Origin: Polyangiaceae bacterium
Lineage (GTDB): Bacteria; Myxococcota_A; Polyangia; Polyangiales; Polyangiaceae
Reading direction: 5' to 3'
NCBI GenBank assembly: GCA_041389725.1
Contig: JAWKRG010000002.1
Coordinates: 1,674,001 to 1,738,000 of the forward strand
DNA length: 64,000 nt
This document shows, piece after piece, positions 36,060 through 44,369 of this stretch. The translations under genes were made by a program, and so were the position numbers. Under the pieces are notes generated by a model. It was not told the origin of the DNA. It saw only the letters and a program-made list of their open reading frames with translations, and searched no databases. Each line of letters starts with the position of its first letter. The stretch's first letter is position 1.

Positions 36060-36911
36060 TCAGCGCGTGCGCAGCAAACGGTGAATGTGCTTCTGCTCCC
36101 AGTCGAGTGCGCGCTGGTAGTACGCGAAGCGAGCTTCGCGTTCCTGGAACTCCGCTGAATGCAAGATGGCGCGTCCGCCGACGCGAGCCGCGGGGATCAG
36201 GTGATGTAGTAGCTCGTGATACACGATGTACGCGACGAAGTAGCGGGGCACCCATTCGCGATCCAAGCAAGGGTGCACGCGAATCAATTTCTCGTGTGCG
36301 CTGTAGCTCCCCAGCTTGATGCTATGCCGCGTTCGCGACTCCCGAGGCGCGGTGCGCCGACCCCAGGTGATGAGCGCATCCGACGCCGCGCCATTGAAGT
36401 AGCGCTCGTTCACGTCGGCGAAGATGCTCTCCAGGTCGTGAACACGACCGCGCGTGCGAACACGGGTCACGGGCCGTACACCGCGGATGCGATGCAGGTT
36501 CTTGTCGATGAACTCCCCGACCAGGGCGGACGCCTCGGGGTCCTCCCACACCACGTAGCGCACGAGGGCGTCCACCACGCGCTCGGGCGCGTCCAGGAAC
36601 ATCATGTGCAGGCGCACGCGCAAAGAACCACGATGCAGCGTGCGGGTGACCATGCGCCGTCGGTTGTCCGTGACGGCCAGCTGCACCACTGCCCCGTGGG
36701 CGGTCTCCAGACGGCGTTCGAGGGCCTGACGCGCGCCCTCGTGGATGTAGATCTGAGGCCCGCCGCTGAAGTTGAGGGGGAGCTGAACCAGCTTCGGCTG
36801 CGGGATCCGCACCGCAGCGGAGGCCATCCTGGGTGCCCGCGAGGACGTGCGTGAGCCTCGGGAGCGAAGTCCCTTGGGCGCTATCCAGGGGAAGCTGACG
36901 CCTCGGCTCAT
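36060..36911 (-). CDS. SprT-like zinc metalloprotease-domain protein
   Basis: The protein has 283 residues from the ATG at 36911; a shorter start at 36827 is possible because the first 28 residues are basic and unconserved. The core of SprT/Spartan-like proteins is seen from about 170: LESIFADVNERYFNG, ITWGRR, SIKLGSYSAHEKLIRVHPCLD and the zinc-binding YHELLHHLIP (HExxH type, about 233-242). No signal peptide, so cytoplasmic. Spartan-type proteases cleave DNA-protein crosslinks, but the bacterial role is unknown. It lies downstream of recA on the same strand, separated by 301 bp. Confidence 0.8.
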   Translation of the reverse strand: MSRGVSFPWIAPKGLRSRGSRTSSRAPRMASAAVRIPQPKLVQLPLNFSGGPQIYIHEGARQALERRLETAHGAVVQLAVTDNRRRMVTRTLHRGSLRVRLHMMFLDAPERVVDALVRYVVWEDPEASALVGEFIDKNLHRIRGVRPVTRVRTRGRVHDLESIFADVNERYFNGAASDALITWGRRTAPRESRTRHSIKLGSYSAHEKLIRVHPCLDREWVPRYFVAYIVYHELLHHLIPAARVGGRAILHSAEFQEREARFAYYQRALDWEQKHIHRLLRTR

Positions 36912-37212
36912 AGGTCCTGAAATTTGGGGTAAGGGACGGTGCGATCAGCGTCAAGTTGGCGCCGATTTAACAAGTGATTACAAGCGCTTGAGCGCCAATG
37001 CTCCAGCGGATTCCAACCGGAAGCTAAGTGCGCGCGCGGCCTCGACAATCCGCCCAGGCGGGGCGAAATCGCGCCCGAAACTTGCTGCGCTTGTCCCCGT
37101 GACGGCCCCAGGGTGTACCCAGGTTGTCAACAGCCTATCCACAGCCGCCAGGCACGAGACCCGCGATGGCGGAGCGGCATGGCCGCTCGCCGCTCCGCCC
37201 GCGGAATGAAGG
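36912..37212. other. Intergenic region between recA and the SprT-like gene
   Basis: This 301-bp gap holds no credible gene. Next to the recA stop is a stem (37168-37199). Further toward the protease gene, the minus strand carries a perfect TTGACA in a GC-rich setting without a convincing -10, and another TTGACG nearer the start. One DnaA-box-like CTATCCACA is present but isolated. Confidence 0.5.
37168..37199 (-). terminator. Candidate recA terminator hairpin
   Basis: Arms of 8 bp (37168-37175 and 37192-37199, GGCGGAGC/GCTCCGCC) enclose an inner GC-rich palindrome, beginning 13 nt past the recA stop. No U-run follows, so it may be a weak or Rho-linked terminator. Confidence 0.4.
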
Positions 37213-38331
37213 TCAGGCGCGTGCTGGCGCGCGTTTGCTGGAGCCGTTGGACGTCTTGGCGCTGTCGTCGCTCGCCGGCTCCTCTGCACTACCAACAGCA
37301 GTGCTGGCACTGCCCGCACGCGTGATTCCGTGGTGCGCAAGCACCTTGCGCTCGATCGCATCCAGCAGCTCCGGGTGCTGTTCCAGGTGAGTCCGCGCGT
37401 TGTCCCGACCTTGCCCGATGCGCTCTCCGTCGAGGGAGTACCACGCACCGCTCTTCTGCACGATGCCGAGATCCGACGCCATGTCGATGACCTCACCAGA
37501 ACGAGATACGCCATGGCCGTACAAGATGTCGAACTCCGTCTCCCGAAACGGTGGAGCCATCTTGTTCTTCACCACCTTGACCCGCGTGCGGTTGCCGACC
37601 ACCGTCATGTCTTTGCCGCCCGTCGCTTCCTTGATGGCTCCGATGCGGCGCACGTCGAGGCGCACCGATGCGTAGAACTTGAGTGCATTGCCTCCGGTGG
37701 TCGTCTCCGGGCTACCGAACATGACCCCGATCTTCATGCGGATCTGGTTGGTGAAGAAGAACATGCACTGCGAACGTGACACCGTGCCCGTGAGCTTGCG
37801 CAACGCTTGGCTCATCAAACGCGCCTGCAACCCGACGTGCGAGTCGCCCATGTCGCCCTCGATTTCCGCCTTGGGAACCAGCGCCGCCACGGAATCCACG
37901 ACGATGAGGTCCACGGCGCCGGAGCGCACGAGCATGTCGCCGATCTCGAGTGCCTGCTCACCGTAGTCCGGCTGGCTGATGAGCAGCTCGTCCGTCTTTA
38001 CGCCAAGCTTCTTTGCGTAGTTGATGTCGAGGGCGTGCTCCGCATCGATGAACGCGGCAACGCCGCCCTGGCGCTGTACGTTGGCAATCGCGTGCAGGGT
38101 GAGCGTGGTCTTGCCGCTGGATTCCGGGCCATAGACCTCGACGATGCGTCCGCGCGGATAGCCACCGATGCCGAGAGCTACGTCCAAGCCGAGCGACCCC
38201 GAGGGCACGACGGCCACGTCTCGCCCGATCTTCTCCCCGTCCTTCAGCCGCATGATCGCGCCGCGCCCGAATTCCTTCTCGACGCTGGCAATGGCAACTT
38301 CCAAGGCCTTGCTCTTCTGCTTGTCGTCCAT
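37213..38331 (-). CDS. recA: Recombinase RecA
   Basis: The ATG at 38331 has GGAGCGGGAAA immediately upstream and is preferred over a GTG five codons earlier; it gives 372 residues, within the usual range. Walker A is GPESSGKTT, the second conserved block is IVVDSVAALVPKAE, and loop L2 is GVMFGSPETTTGGNALKFYAS. It binds single-stranded DNA, drives homologous pairing and stimulates LexA self-cleavage. The C-terminal tail (about 335-372) is rich in Ser, Ala and Lys rather than acidic. A readable promoter with a LexA-like box lies upstream. No recX follows. Confidence 0.98.
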   Translation of the reverse strand: MDDKQKSKALEVAIASVEKEFGRGAIMRLKDGEKIGRDVAVVPSGSLGLDVALGIGGYPRGRIVEVYGPESSGKTTLTLHAIANVQRQGGVAAFIDAEHALDINYAKKLGVKTDELLISQPDYGEQALEIGDMLVRSGAVDLIVVDSVAALVPKAEIEGDMGDSHVGLQARLMSQALRKLTGTVSRSQCMFFFTNQIRMKIGVMFGSPETTTGGNALKFYASVRLDVRRIGAIKEATGGKDMTVVGNRTRVKVVKNKMAPPFRETEFDILYGHGVSRSGEVIDMASDLGIVQKSGAWYSLDGERIGQGRDNARTHLEQHPELLDAIERKVLAHHGITRAGSASTAVGSAEEPASDDSAKTSNGSSKRAPARA

Positions 38332-38372
38332 TTTCCCGCTCCGCACTCGTCGTCAGAGAACACTTCACCTGT

Positions 38373-38394
38373 GTGTCCCAAAACCTTGGGACAC
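38373..38394 (-). promoter_or_regulatory. Perfect inverted repeat in the recA leader
   Basis: GTGTCCCAA and TTGGGACAC (9-bp arms, 38373-38381 and 38386-38394) flank a 4-bp spacer, 42 to 63 nt ahead of the recA start and downstream of the predicted transcription start. It could be an operator or an mRNA stem. Confidence 0.65.
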
Positions 38395-38428
38395 TCGCTC
38401 GGGGCGTCATGGCCCCGGGACATTCAAG

Positions 38429-38457
38429 CTAATACTGTGCGGCTGTTCAGATGTCAA
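38429..38457 (-). promoter_or_regulatory. recA promoter
   Basis: On the minus strand a perfect -35 TTGACA (38452-38457) and a -10 TATTAG (38429-38434) are separated by exactly 17 bp. The predicted start point is near 38422, leaving a leader of about 90 nt. Confidence 0.75.
38435..38450. promoter_or_regulatory. LexA-box-like site between recA -35 and -10
   Basis: The 16 bases CTGTGCGGCTGTTCAG fill the promoter spacer exactly. They end in GTTCAG and fit most positions of the Myxococcus LexA consensus as remembered (CTRHAMRYBYGTTCAGS). They also approach the enterobacterial CTGT-N8-ACAG. LexA bound here would cover both promoter elements. Confidence 0.55.
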
Positions 38458-38492
38458 TTCCGGGTCGGACAATCAACGCCACCCGGTGAAAT

Positions 38493-38993
38493 TCACGGAC
38501 AAACGGCGCCGTCAGCGGGGATTCCACACTCCGACCACTCGATGAGGATCTGCTTCTCGGCCGGGGTGAGGGTCTCCACGGGCGGGTCCAACTTCACGAA
38601 GGTTGCGGGCATGAAGTCGGTCTTGATGGCGTTGTTCATGCGCCGAAAGATGGGTTTGCCGACGTAGACGACCTGCGTGTCCTCCCAAGTCAGCAGCGGG
38701 AAGGGCGAACCGTTCAGTGGAGGTTTCTGATGACAGCGATGGCACTTCGCTTCCAGGACTGCCTGGACTTCGCAGGGAAATGTTGGCTTCGCTGCAGTGC
38801 TGGGGGGACACGCCGAGCCGTCGGCGCCGCTCTGGCCGCCTCCGCTGGTGCCCGCGGTGCCCGCACCACCTGCGTTGCCCCCAGTTCCGCCTTGGCGCTC
38901 GAGTTCCGGGTCGTGCTCGCTGCAGCCGATGACAATGGCCACGCACGCCGCCAACCACCCCCACACTCTCGAGCGACTCGTCATGACGTCCAT
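38493..38993 (-). CDS. Small c-type cytochrome-like lipoprotein
   Basis: The protein has 166 residues. The lipoprotein signal ends VAIVIGCSE (Cys about 24). A Gly/Ala/Thr spacer is followed by a compact domain with one haem-attachment motif CHRCH (in LEAKCHRCHQKPP) and a plausible Met ligand in TDFMPATFV. Extra Cys residues at the start and end of the domain may pair. It resembles the single-haem domains found in myxobacterial surface proteins. The role is probably electron transfer or is structural in the envelope. It lies upstream of recA on the same strand but is transcribed toward the recA promoter. Confidence 0.72.
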   Translation of the reverse strand: MDVMTSRSRVWGWLAACVAIVIGCSEHDPELERQGGTGGNAGGAGTAGTSGGGQSGADGSACPPSTAAKPTFPCEVQAVLEAKCHRCHQKPPLNGSPFPLLTWEDTQVVYVGKPIFRRMNNAIKTDFMPATFVKLDPPVETLTPAEKQILIEWSECGIPADGAVCP

Positions 38994-39041
38994 CAGTTCT
39001 TGCGCAGCCGACGGCGCAAAGCAAGCCGGGAAGTCCCTGCG

Positions 39042-40283
39042 TCACCGGGGGCGCCGCAGGGAGCGCGGCGACAAGCCGAGCCCCTGAGCAGCAGCACGAA
39101 CGAGATCCGTTTCCCCACGGGTCTCCTGGGCGACTCGTTGCGGTGCAGGACGCGCGTGGATTGACACGGTCGGCAAGCGGCGAGGCGCGAGGCCCACGCG
39201 CAGCGCGGCGACACCAGTTGCAGTCGCGTCCCTTGCCGTGGCCCCCGTGGCCCAAGCGCTGCCGAGGGCAATCCCAACCACGGTGCTACCCACGGCCAGG
39301 GCGCCGCTCTTCATCCCGGGCCGCCGTGCCAACTGCACGAAGCGCTGACGGCCGGCGACCGCTGCGGGTTTTGGAGGCAGCGGCAAGCGATCCGCCGCGC
39401 GCCGCCTCGGTCCAGGTGCGTCGCGTCCCTCACCCAGCACGTGTGCGGCGCGCTGTAGACGCGCGGCCGCCAGCCCCGCGCTTTCCAGACGCGCCGCGGG
39501 ATCCTTGACCAGGCAGCTCTCGATGATCTCACACAGCTCCTGCGGAACGTCGGGGCGCAGTTGCCGCACGGGACTGTGCGGTACGGTCATGATCGCGAGC
39601 ATCAGTGCGTTGTAGTTGCGCGCGGCAAAGGGCGTCCTGCCCGTGAGGCACTCGTACAGCAACACGCCCAGAGCCCAAATGTCCGTGCGCGCGTCCACGT
39701 CCTCCGAGCCTTGGGCTTGCTCTGGGCTCATGTATGCTGGGGACCCGACCACGCTGCCGCTGTCCGTACGCACGCGACTGTCGAGCTCGCCCATCAGCTT
39801 GCTGACGCCGAAGTCGAGCACCTTCGGCCACGCCTGCCCGCGACGCGACGCAACCAGGAACACGTTGGCCGATGAGAGATCGCGATGCACGATACCGGCG
39901 TAGTGAGCGTGCTGCAGGGCGCGCGCCACTTGAGCCATGATTGCCGCCGCCTCGAGCGAGGTGAGCGGTCCGCGCCGAGTCAGACGCTGGTCCAGGGTCT
40001 GCCCTTCGAGAAGCTCCATGACCATGAAGGGACGCCCGTCCTCGGCCTGCCCGACGTCGAACACGTCGACGATGGCAGGATGCTTGAGGCGACCCGTCGC
40101 CCGCGCTTCCTGCAGGAATCGCTGCACGATCTCCGGGCGCTTCGCCAGGCTCGGCAGCACCAGCTTGAGCGCGAACTCTCGGTCCGTCAGCAGATTGGTG
40201 GCCGCCCAGACCTCAGCCATGCCCCCCTCGCCCAAACGCCGACCGAGGCGGTACTTTCCAGCAATGACGGAACCTGGCTCCAC
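39042..40283 (-). CDS. Ser/Thr protein kinase with a C-terminal hydrophobic segment
   Basis: The protein has 413 residues. The kinase domain at about 10-270 is complete: LGEGGMAEVWAA, FALKLVL, HRDLSSANVFLV, DFGVSK, AYMSPEQA. After a basic, Pro-rich linker one hydrophobic segment (about 330-347, ALAVGSTVVGIALGSAWA) may span the membrane. The remaining tail is short and Arg-rich, with no sensor fold. Its stop lies 48 nt before the cytochrome-like gene start, so the two may share a transcript. Confidence 0.9.
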   Translation of the reverse strand: MEPGSVIAGKYRLGRRLGEGGMAEVWAATNLLTDREFALKLVLPSLAKRPEIVQRFLQEARATGRLKHPAIVDVFDVGQAEDGRPFMVMELLEGQTLDQRLTRRGPLTSLEAAAIMAQVARALQHAHYAGIVHRDLSSANVFLVASRRGQAWPKVLDFGVSKLMGELDSRVRTDSGSVVGSPAYMSPEQAQGSEDVDARTDIWALGVLLYECLTGRTPFAARNYNALMLAIMTVPHSPVRQLRPDVPQELCEIIESCLVKDPAARLESAGLAAARLQRAAHVLGEGRDAPGPRRRAADRLPLPPKPAAVAGRQRFVQLARRPGMKSGALAVGSTVVGIALGSAWATGATARDATATGVAALRVGLAPRRLPTVSIHARPAPQRVAQETRGETDLVRAAAQGLGLSPRSLRRPR

Positions 40284-40361
40284 AATGGAATTTCATCGGA
40301 GCCGGGCCCAAGCGGCCAACTTAGCGGCAGTCTTTCGGCTGCGCGGGTTCAGCTGCTCGAA

Positions 40362-41504
40362 TCAGCTGCGGGCGCCGGCGCCGGAGAGCTGCGCCTGCTG
40401 CGCTTGGAGGAACTGAGCCACCGCCCGCGAACGCTCGATGGCGAACTGCTTCACCTCGCGATTGGACGATCCGGCGAGGGCGTTGAGCAGCTTCGTGACC
40501 TTGTCGATCTCTTTCGCCTGGAACAGCGCCTCGAAGTAGTTGTTCGCCAAGCGCACGTCTTGAGCCATCTTGGTCTCGTGAGGCTGCAGTAGCTTGATCA
40601 CGCCGGGCAGATCGCCCTTCTGACCGTAGAGCGCGGACAGGCAGATCAGAGCAAGGGGGTCGTTGGCGTTGCGCTCCACCGCCTTCTTCGCGAAGTCGAC
40701 GGCCTTGTCTCGAGTGGCCTCTTCGCCTGAGTAGAAGCCCTGCAGCGCGATGTAGGGCGCCGCCGTGCGCTTGTTGGTCTCGGCGTTCGCCAGATCTTCT
40801 ACCGCCTTGATTGCGGCCGCTTCGTCTTTGGACTCGCGCACGCTCGAGTACAGATAGGCCCAAGCGTCGACGCAGTTTGCGTCGATGCTGAGGGCGTGGT
40901 CGACCGCATCGCGTTCGCCGGCCTCGTCGCCGTTGCCCTTCAGAGCTTTTGCGAGGTGCAGCGAGGGGAAGGGGCTGTCGGGGAGCAAGTTCTGCGCGCC
41001 GCGAAGCGTGCCGACGGCCTTCTCCCATTGCTCCTGCTGAAGCTGTGCGACGCCGAGTCCGAGCCAGTCTTCACCCGTTCCACCGGCGGCGACGACCTTG
41101 GCCATCACCTTCTCTGCGCGCTCGAAGCGCCCGTACTTCATCAGCTCCTGCGCATACAGGCGCCCTCGATTGAGGTCGTCCTTGGCTTCTTGCCAGTGCT
41201 TCTCCAACCCCGAGAGGAGGTCATCCAAACCGATGGCGATGGGACGTCCATCCGCGTCTTGCACCTGAACGGCCGGTCCGTTGAAGCCCAGCAGCTTCCA
41301 CATGTTCTCGAGCTCGAGCGCGACCGGCCCCTTCTTCATCAGGTTCGCGAGCTCGTCGTCGGGCTTGGTGAGCGGCAGGACCACCAACGCATTGCCAGGC
41401 ACGCCACCGGGAAACGCGGACACCGGCGCGACGATTGCGGCACCGCCGCTCAACTGAAGGTTGGCCTGAGTTCCGTTTTGGCCTGGCAGATTGGGTTGAG
41501 TCAT
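40362..41504 (-). CDS. Cytoplasmic TPR-type repeat protein
   Basis: The ATG at 41504 has AGGAGG 9 nt upstream, which decides the start against a longer frame; this gives 380 residues. There is no signal peptide. From about 125 onward, helical repeats are regularly spaced (QELMKYGRFERAEKVMAKVV, LGVAQLQQEQWEKAVGTL, NNYFEALFQAKEIDKVTKLL), consistent with tetratricopeptide-like superhelices used for protein contacts. The N-terminal 60 residues are Gln/Gly/Ala rich with a hydrophobic patch. No partner is evident; it diverges from a beta-barrel gene and follows a kinase in the opposite order. Confidence 0.7.
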   Translation of the reverse strand: MTQPNLPGQNGTQANLQLSGGAAIVAPVSAFPGGVPGNALVVLPLTKPDDELANLMKKGPVALELENMWKLLGFNGPAVQVQDADGRPIAIGLDDLLSGLEKHWQEAKDDLNRGRLYAQELMKYGRFERAEKVMAKVVAAGGTGEDWLGLGVAQLQQEQWEKAVGTLRGAQNLLPDSPFPSLHLAKALKGNGDEAGERDAVDHALSIDANCVDAWAYLYSSVRESKDEAAAIKAVEDLANAETNKRTAAPYIALQGFYSGEEATRDKAVDFAKKAVERNANDPLALICLSALYGQKGDLPGVIKLLQPHETKMAQDVRLANNYFEALFQAKEIDKVTKLLNALAGSSNREVKQFAIERSRAVAQFLQAQQAQLSGAGARS

Positions 41505-41725
41505 CGCGAATTCCTCCTCGTCGCCATTGGCTCCGAGCGTGTTGGGATTGAGTCGAATCGGGCGCGGGGACGCCGGGGGCGTCGACGTCCGCGATCGGGT
41601 CGCGGAACCTAGCAGCGCCCTCCGGGGTGGGCAATAGCGACTGCCACCCGACGCCTGCCCGCCACCTGCCCCAGACCTGCCCAGCACAAGGCCGGGCGCC
41701 CAGCCGTGATAAGGGTGTGTGGGTC

Positions 41726-42292
41726 ATGTCGCGCTCCCTAGGGTTCGCCCCCGCCGCATTTGGCCTGCTGCTCACGTCGTCGCCTGCCCGAGCGGAGTCG
41801 CTGATCAAGCACCCGGGCCGCCACCCCGACTACACATTCGAGGCGGAGCCCCACTTCATGTTCGGCTTCGATCCTCCCGGTGACCGTGCTGGCCGCGGCT
41901 ATGGTCCCGGCTTTCGCGGTACGGTGGAGCTGGTCGACAACGGATTCATCTCGAGCATCAACAACACCATCGGCATCGGCTTCGGCCTGGATTGGCTATT
42001 CTACGGCGAACACTGCATTGGCCGGGGCCCTGGCCCGCGCGACTGCCACGACCACGATCGCATCATCCTGCCCGTCGTGATGCAGTGGAATTTCTGGCTT
42101 TCCCGCAACTGGTCCGTCTTCGGCGAACCTGGAATCACGCTGAACTTCCGCGACAATCACGACGACAGTGACGTCGACTTCGACCCCTTCACCTTCTACG
42201 CAGGGGGGCGATTCCACTTCAACGACGCCATCGCACTGACCATGCGCATCGGCTATCCCACCTTCTCCGTGGGCGCGTCTTTCTTCCTGTGA
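41726..42292 (+). CDS. Small outer-membrane beta-barrel-like protein
   Basis: The ATG at 41726 gives 188 residues. The signal peptide ends SPARAES (about 23). The mature part alternates aromatic and polar residues in strand-sized units (FEAEPHFMFGFDPPG, FRGTVELVDNGFI, LPVVMQWNFWLSRNWSVFGEPG) and ends in a strand closing on Phe-Leu, as outer-membrane proteins do. A His/Asp-rich loop (CHDHDR) and an acidic loop (DNHDDSDVDFD) might bind cations. The function is unknown. Confidence 0.68.
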   Translation: MSRSLGFAPAAFGLLLTSSPARAESLIKHPGRHPDYTFEAEPHFMFGFDPPGDRAGRGYGPGFRGTVELVDNGFISSINNTIGIGFGLDWLFYGEHCIGRGPGPRDCHDHDRIILPVVMQWNFWLSRNWSVFGEPGITLNFRDNHDDSDVDFDPFTFYAGGRFHFNDAIALTMRIGYPTFSVGASFFL

Positions 42293-42397
42293 CCCCCTCG
42301 GAAACGGCGGTTTCCAAGGCCGACGGGAACCGCAGCAACAAAAGCGGGTTGCCCGCCGGTGGCAGACCGCTCGCAGTGAGGCTATAGAAGAATCAAG

Positions 42398-43411
42398 GTG
42401 AGCATACTCATCGGTATCCTCGGCTTGGCACTGCTGATGGTGATCCATGAGGGTGGACACCTCTTGGCAGCGCGTGCCTTCGGCATGCGCGTCATCCGTT
42501 TCAGCATCGGCTTCGGGCCTGCGCTGTGGCGCTATCAGCCGAAGGGCAGCGAGACGATCTACCAGATCGCGCTCATACCGTTCCTCGCGTACGTGCAAAT
42601 CGCAGGGATGAATCCCTACGAGGAGATCGACCCGGAAGACAAGGGCAGCTACGCCAACGCCAGCCTGGTCGGGCGCATCTCTGCCATCTTCGCAGGACCG
42701 CTCGCGAACTACCTGTTCGCATCGGTGCTGTTCTTTGCAGCGTTCACCATCGGCGGCGACACCACCGCCGTGCAGGTGATGGACGAGGGTTCTGCTGCGG
42801 TCGCGGGCATGCAGAGCGGCGACAAGATCAAGAGCATCGACGGCAAACCCATCGTGCGTTGGGACGACATCCCCGAGGCGGTGCTGCCACGCGCGAAAAC
42901 CGCCATCCCAATCGTGGTCATCCGCGACGGCAAAGAGCAGACGCTGATGGTCACCCCGGAACCCAAGGCCAAGAACGGCGGCGGGCAGATCGGCGTGCGC
43001 CCCACCAGCTTGGTGCCTGCCCTGCCTTTCAAGGAAGCCGCCGTGGAATCCGTGCTGCACCCTGCCAAAGTCGTGCGCGCATTGGTCATTGGCCTGGGAC
43101 GCATCATCACCGGCAAGGAGCGCCCGGAGGTCACTGGCCCCGTCGGGATCGTCAAAGAAACCAGCCGCGCCGCCGAGCGAGGGCCCGCGGACTATCTCTA
43201 CCTGCTTGGCCTGCTCAGCGCCTACCTGGGCGGGTTCAACTTGCTGCCGTTCCCTGCCTTGGACGGTGGACGCCTGATGTTCCTCGGCTACGAGGCCGTC
43301 ACACGGCGCCGCCCCAACGCCCGCGTGGAAGCGCACGTACACGCGGTCGGGCTACTGATGCTCCTGGCGCTCATCGCGGTGATCAGCGTGTTCGATCTTC
43401 GCGGCAACTGA
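42398..43411 (+). CDS. rseP: RseP-type site-2 intramembrane metalloprotease
   Basis: The protein has 337 residues from a GTG start; a TATAGA hexamer ends 9 nt upstream. HEGGH (residues 17-21) in the first helix is the zinc HExxH motif, and FPALDGGRL near the C-terminus supplies the third ligand (LDG). One PDZ domain (about 120-200, SAAVAGMQSGDKIKSIDG) lies between. Several membrane helices are visible. Proteases of this type cleave anti-sigma factors after first cuts in the periplasm. It is followed 12 bp later by lpxC, linking envelope stress control with lipid A synthesis. Confidence 0.93.
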   Translation: MSILIGILGLALLMVIHEGGHLLAARAFGMRVIRFSIGFGPALWRYQPKGSETIYQIALIPFLAYVQIAGMNPYEEIDPEDKGSYANASLVGRISAIFAGPLANYLFASVLFFAAFTIGGDTTAVQVMDEGSAAVAGMQSGDKIKSIDGKPIVRWDDIPEAVLPRAKTAIPIVVIRDGKEQTLMVTPEPKAKNGGGQIGVRPTSLVPALPFKEAAVESVLHPAKVVRALVIGLGRIITGKERPEVTGPVGIVKETSRAAERGPADYLYLLGLLSAYLGGFNLLPFPALDGGRLMFLGYEAVTRRRPNARVEAHVHAVGLLMLLALIAVISVFDLRGN

Positions 43412-43423
43412 GCCGCAGATGTC

Positions 43424-44227
43424 ATGGACGGCATCCTGCTCTCTGGGCGCGGCCTACATGGAGGCACGCGCTGCAGCATCGAGTTCGTCCGTCGACCGGG
43501 CCCCGTACGCTTCCTGACGCCGTCCGGCGACGTAGCCCTCAACGAGCTCTCACCGGTGCGGCTCGACCGCGGCGTACGGGTCGCGGCTGGGGACTTCGAA
43601 GTCGAACTCGTCGAACACCTGTTTGCAGCGCTGGCGGGACTCGATGTTCATGAAGGGCTGACCCTCGAAGTCGTCGGCGGCGAGGTACCACTACTCGACG
43701 GTGGCGCGCGCGAACTAGCTCTGGCGATCGCAGCCCTGGGGCCACGCTCCACGCCGCCACGTTTGCGCGTCGAGCGCGCTGGCACACTCGAACTCGGCGA
43801 GACACGCTACGTGTTCACCCCGGGGCCGACGCGAAGGCTCGTAGTGGAAGTCGACTTCCCCGGGGTCGGTCCGCAGCGAGCCGAGTATGCGGGCGACCGA
43901 CACCAGTTCCTTGAGTTCATCGCGCCCGCCCGTACCTTTGGCTACCTGAGCGAGGCACGGCAGCTCGCCGCGCGCGGCCTCGCGCGTGGCTTCGACCCCC
44001 ACGCCGTGCTCGTGCTCGACGACGAGGGCCGTGCCGTGCCCCCCTCTGCCCCGGCAACCTCCGACGAACTCGCGCGCCACAAGCTGCTCGATTTCATGGG
44101 CGACCTCTACCTCTACGGTGGCCCGCCCTTGGGCGAAATCCAAGCGACACGCCCAGGACACGCGCCAACGCACGCCGCGCTGCGCCGCGCACTCCGCGAG
44201 GGCCTAGTGAGCCAACGACCGTCATAG
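43424..44227 (+). CDS. lpxC: UDP-3-O-acyl-N-acetylglucosamine deacetylase LpxC
   Basis: The protein has 267 residues, slightly shorter than most LpxC (about 300). It catalyses the committed zinc-dependent deacetylation in lipid A synthesis. Motifs: SGRGLHGG near the start, VEHLFAALAG with His65 as zinc ligand, ARTFGYLSEA, and ELARHKLLDFMGDL carrying the remaining zinc His and Asp. The C-terminal end after these motifs is short (about 45 residues), which accounts for the missing length. It is 12 bp downstream of rseP and likely in the same transcript. Presence of LpxC indicates a lipopolysaccharide-bearing outer membrane. Confidence 0.92.
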   Translation: MDGILLSGRGLHGGTRCSIEFVRRPGPVRFLTPSGDVALNELSPVRLDRGVRVAAGDFEVELVEHLFAALAGLDVHEGLTLEVVGGEVPLLDGGARELALAIAALGPRSTPPRLRVERAGTLELGETRYVFTPGPTRRLVVEVDFPGVGPQRAEYAGDRHQFLEFIAPARTFGYLSEARQLAARGLARGFDPHAVLVLDDEGRAVPPSAPATSDELARHKLLDFMGDLYLYGGPPLGEIQATRPGHAPTHAALRRALREGLVSQRPS

Positions 44228-44369
44228 CCCTCACGCTGGTAGATCGTTGGCTCGAAGGCAAGGTGCATGCTCTGCGGCTTCCGGCGGCCGCTGAACTCGA
44301 TCGGCTGACGCCGGATGGCTCGAGCACAATTCCTTCATGGTTCCGGCTCCGACGGGTTAGGCTTTCGTC

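Noticed and set aside
37125..37145. DnaA-box-like CTATCCACA as sign of oriC
   Set aside because: Single weak match without AT-rich unwinding region or dnaA/dnaN neighbours.
41996..43342. 448-residue reverse frame over rseP
   Set aside because: Antisense shadow; rseP has the HEGGH and LDG motifs.
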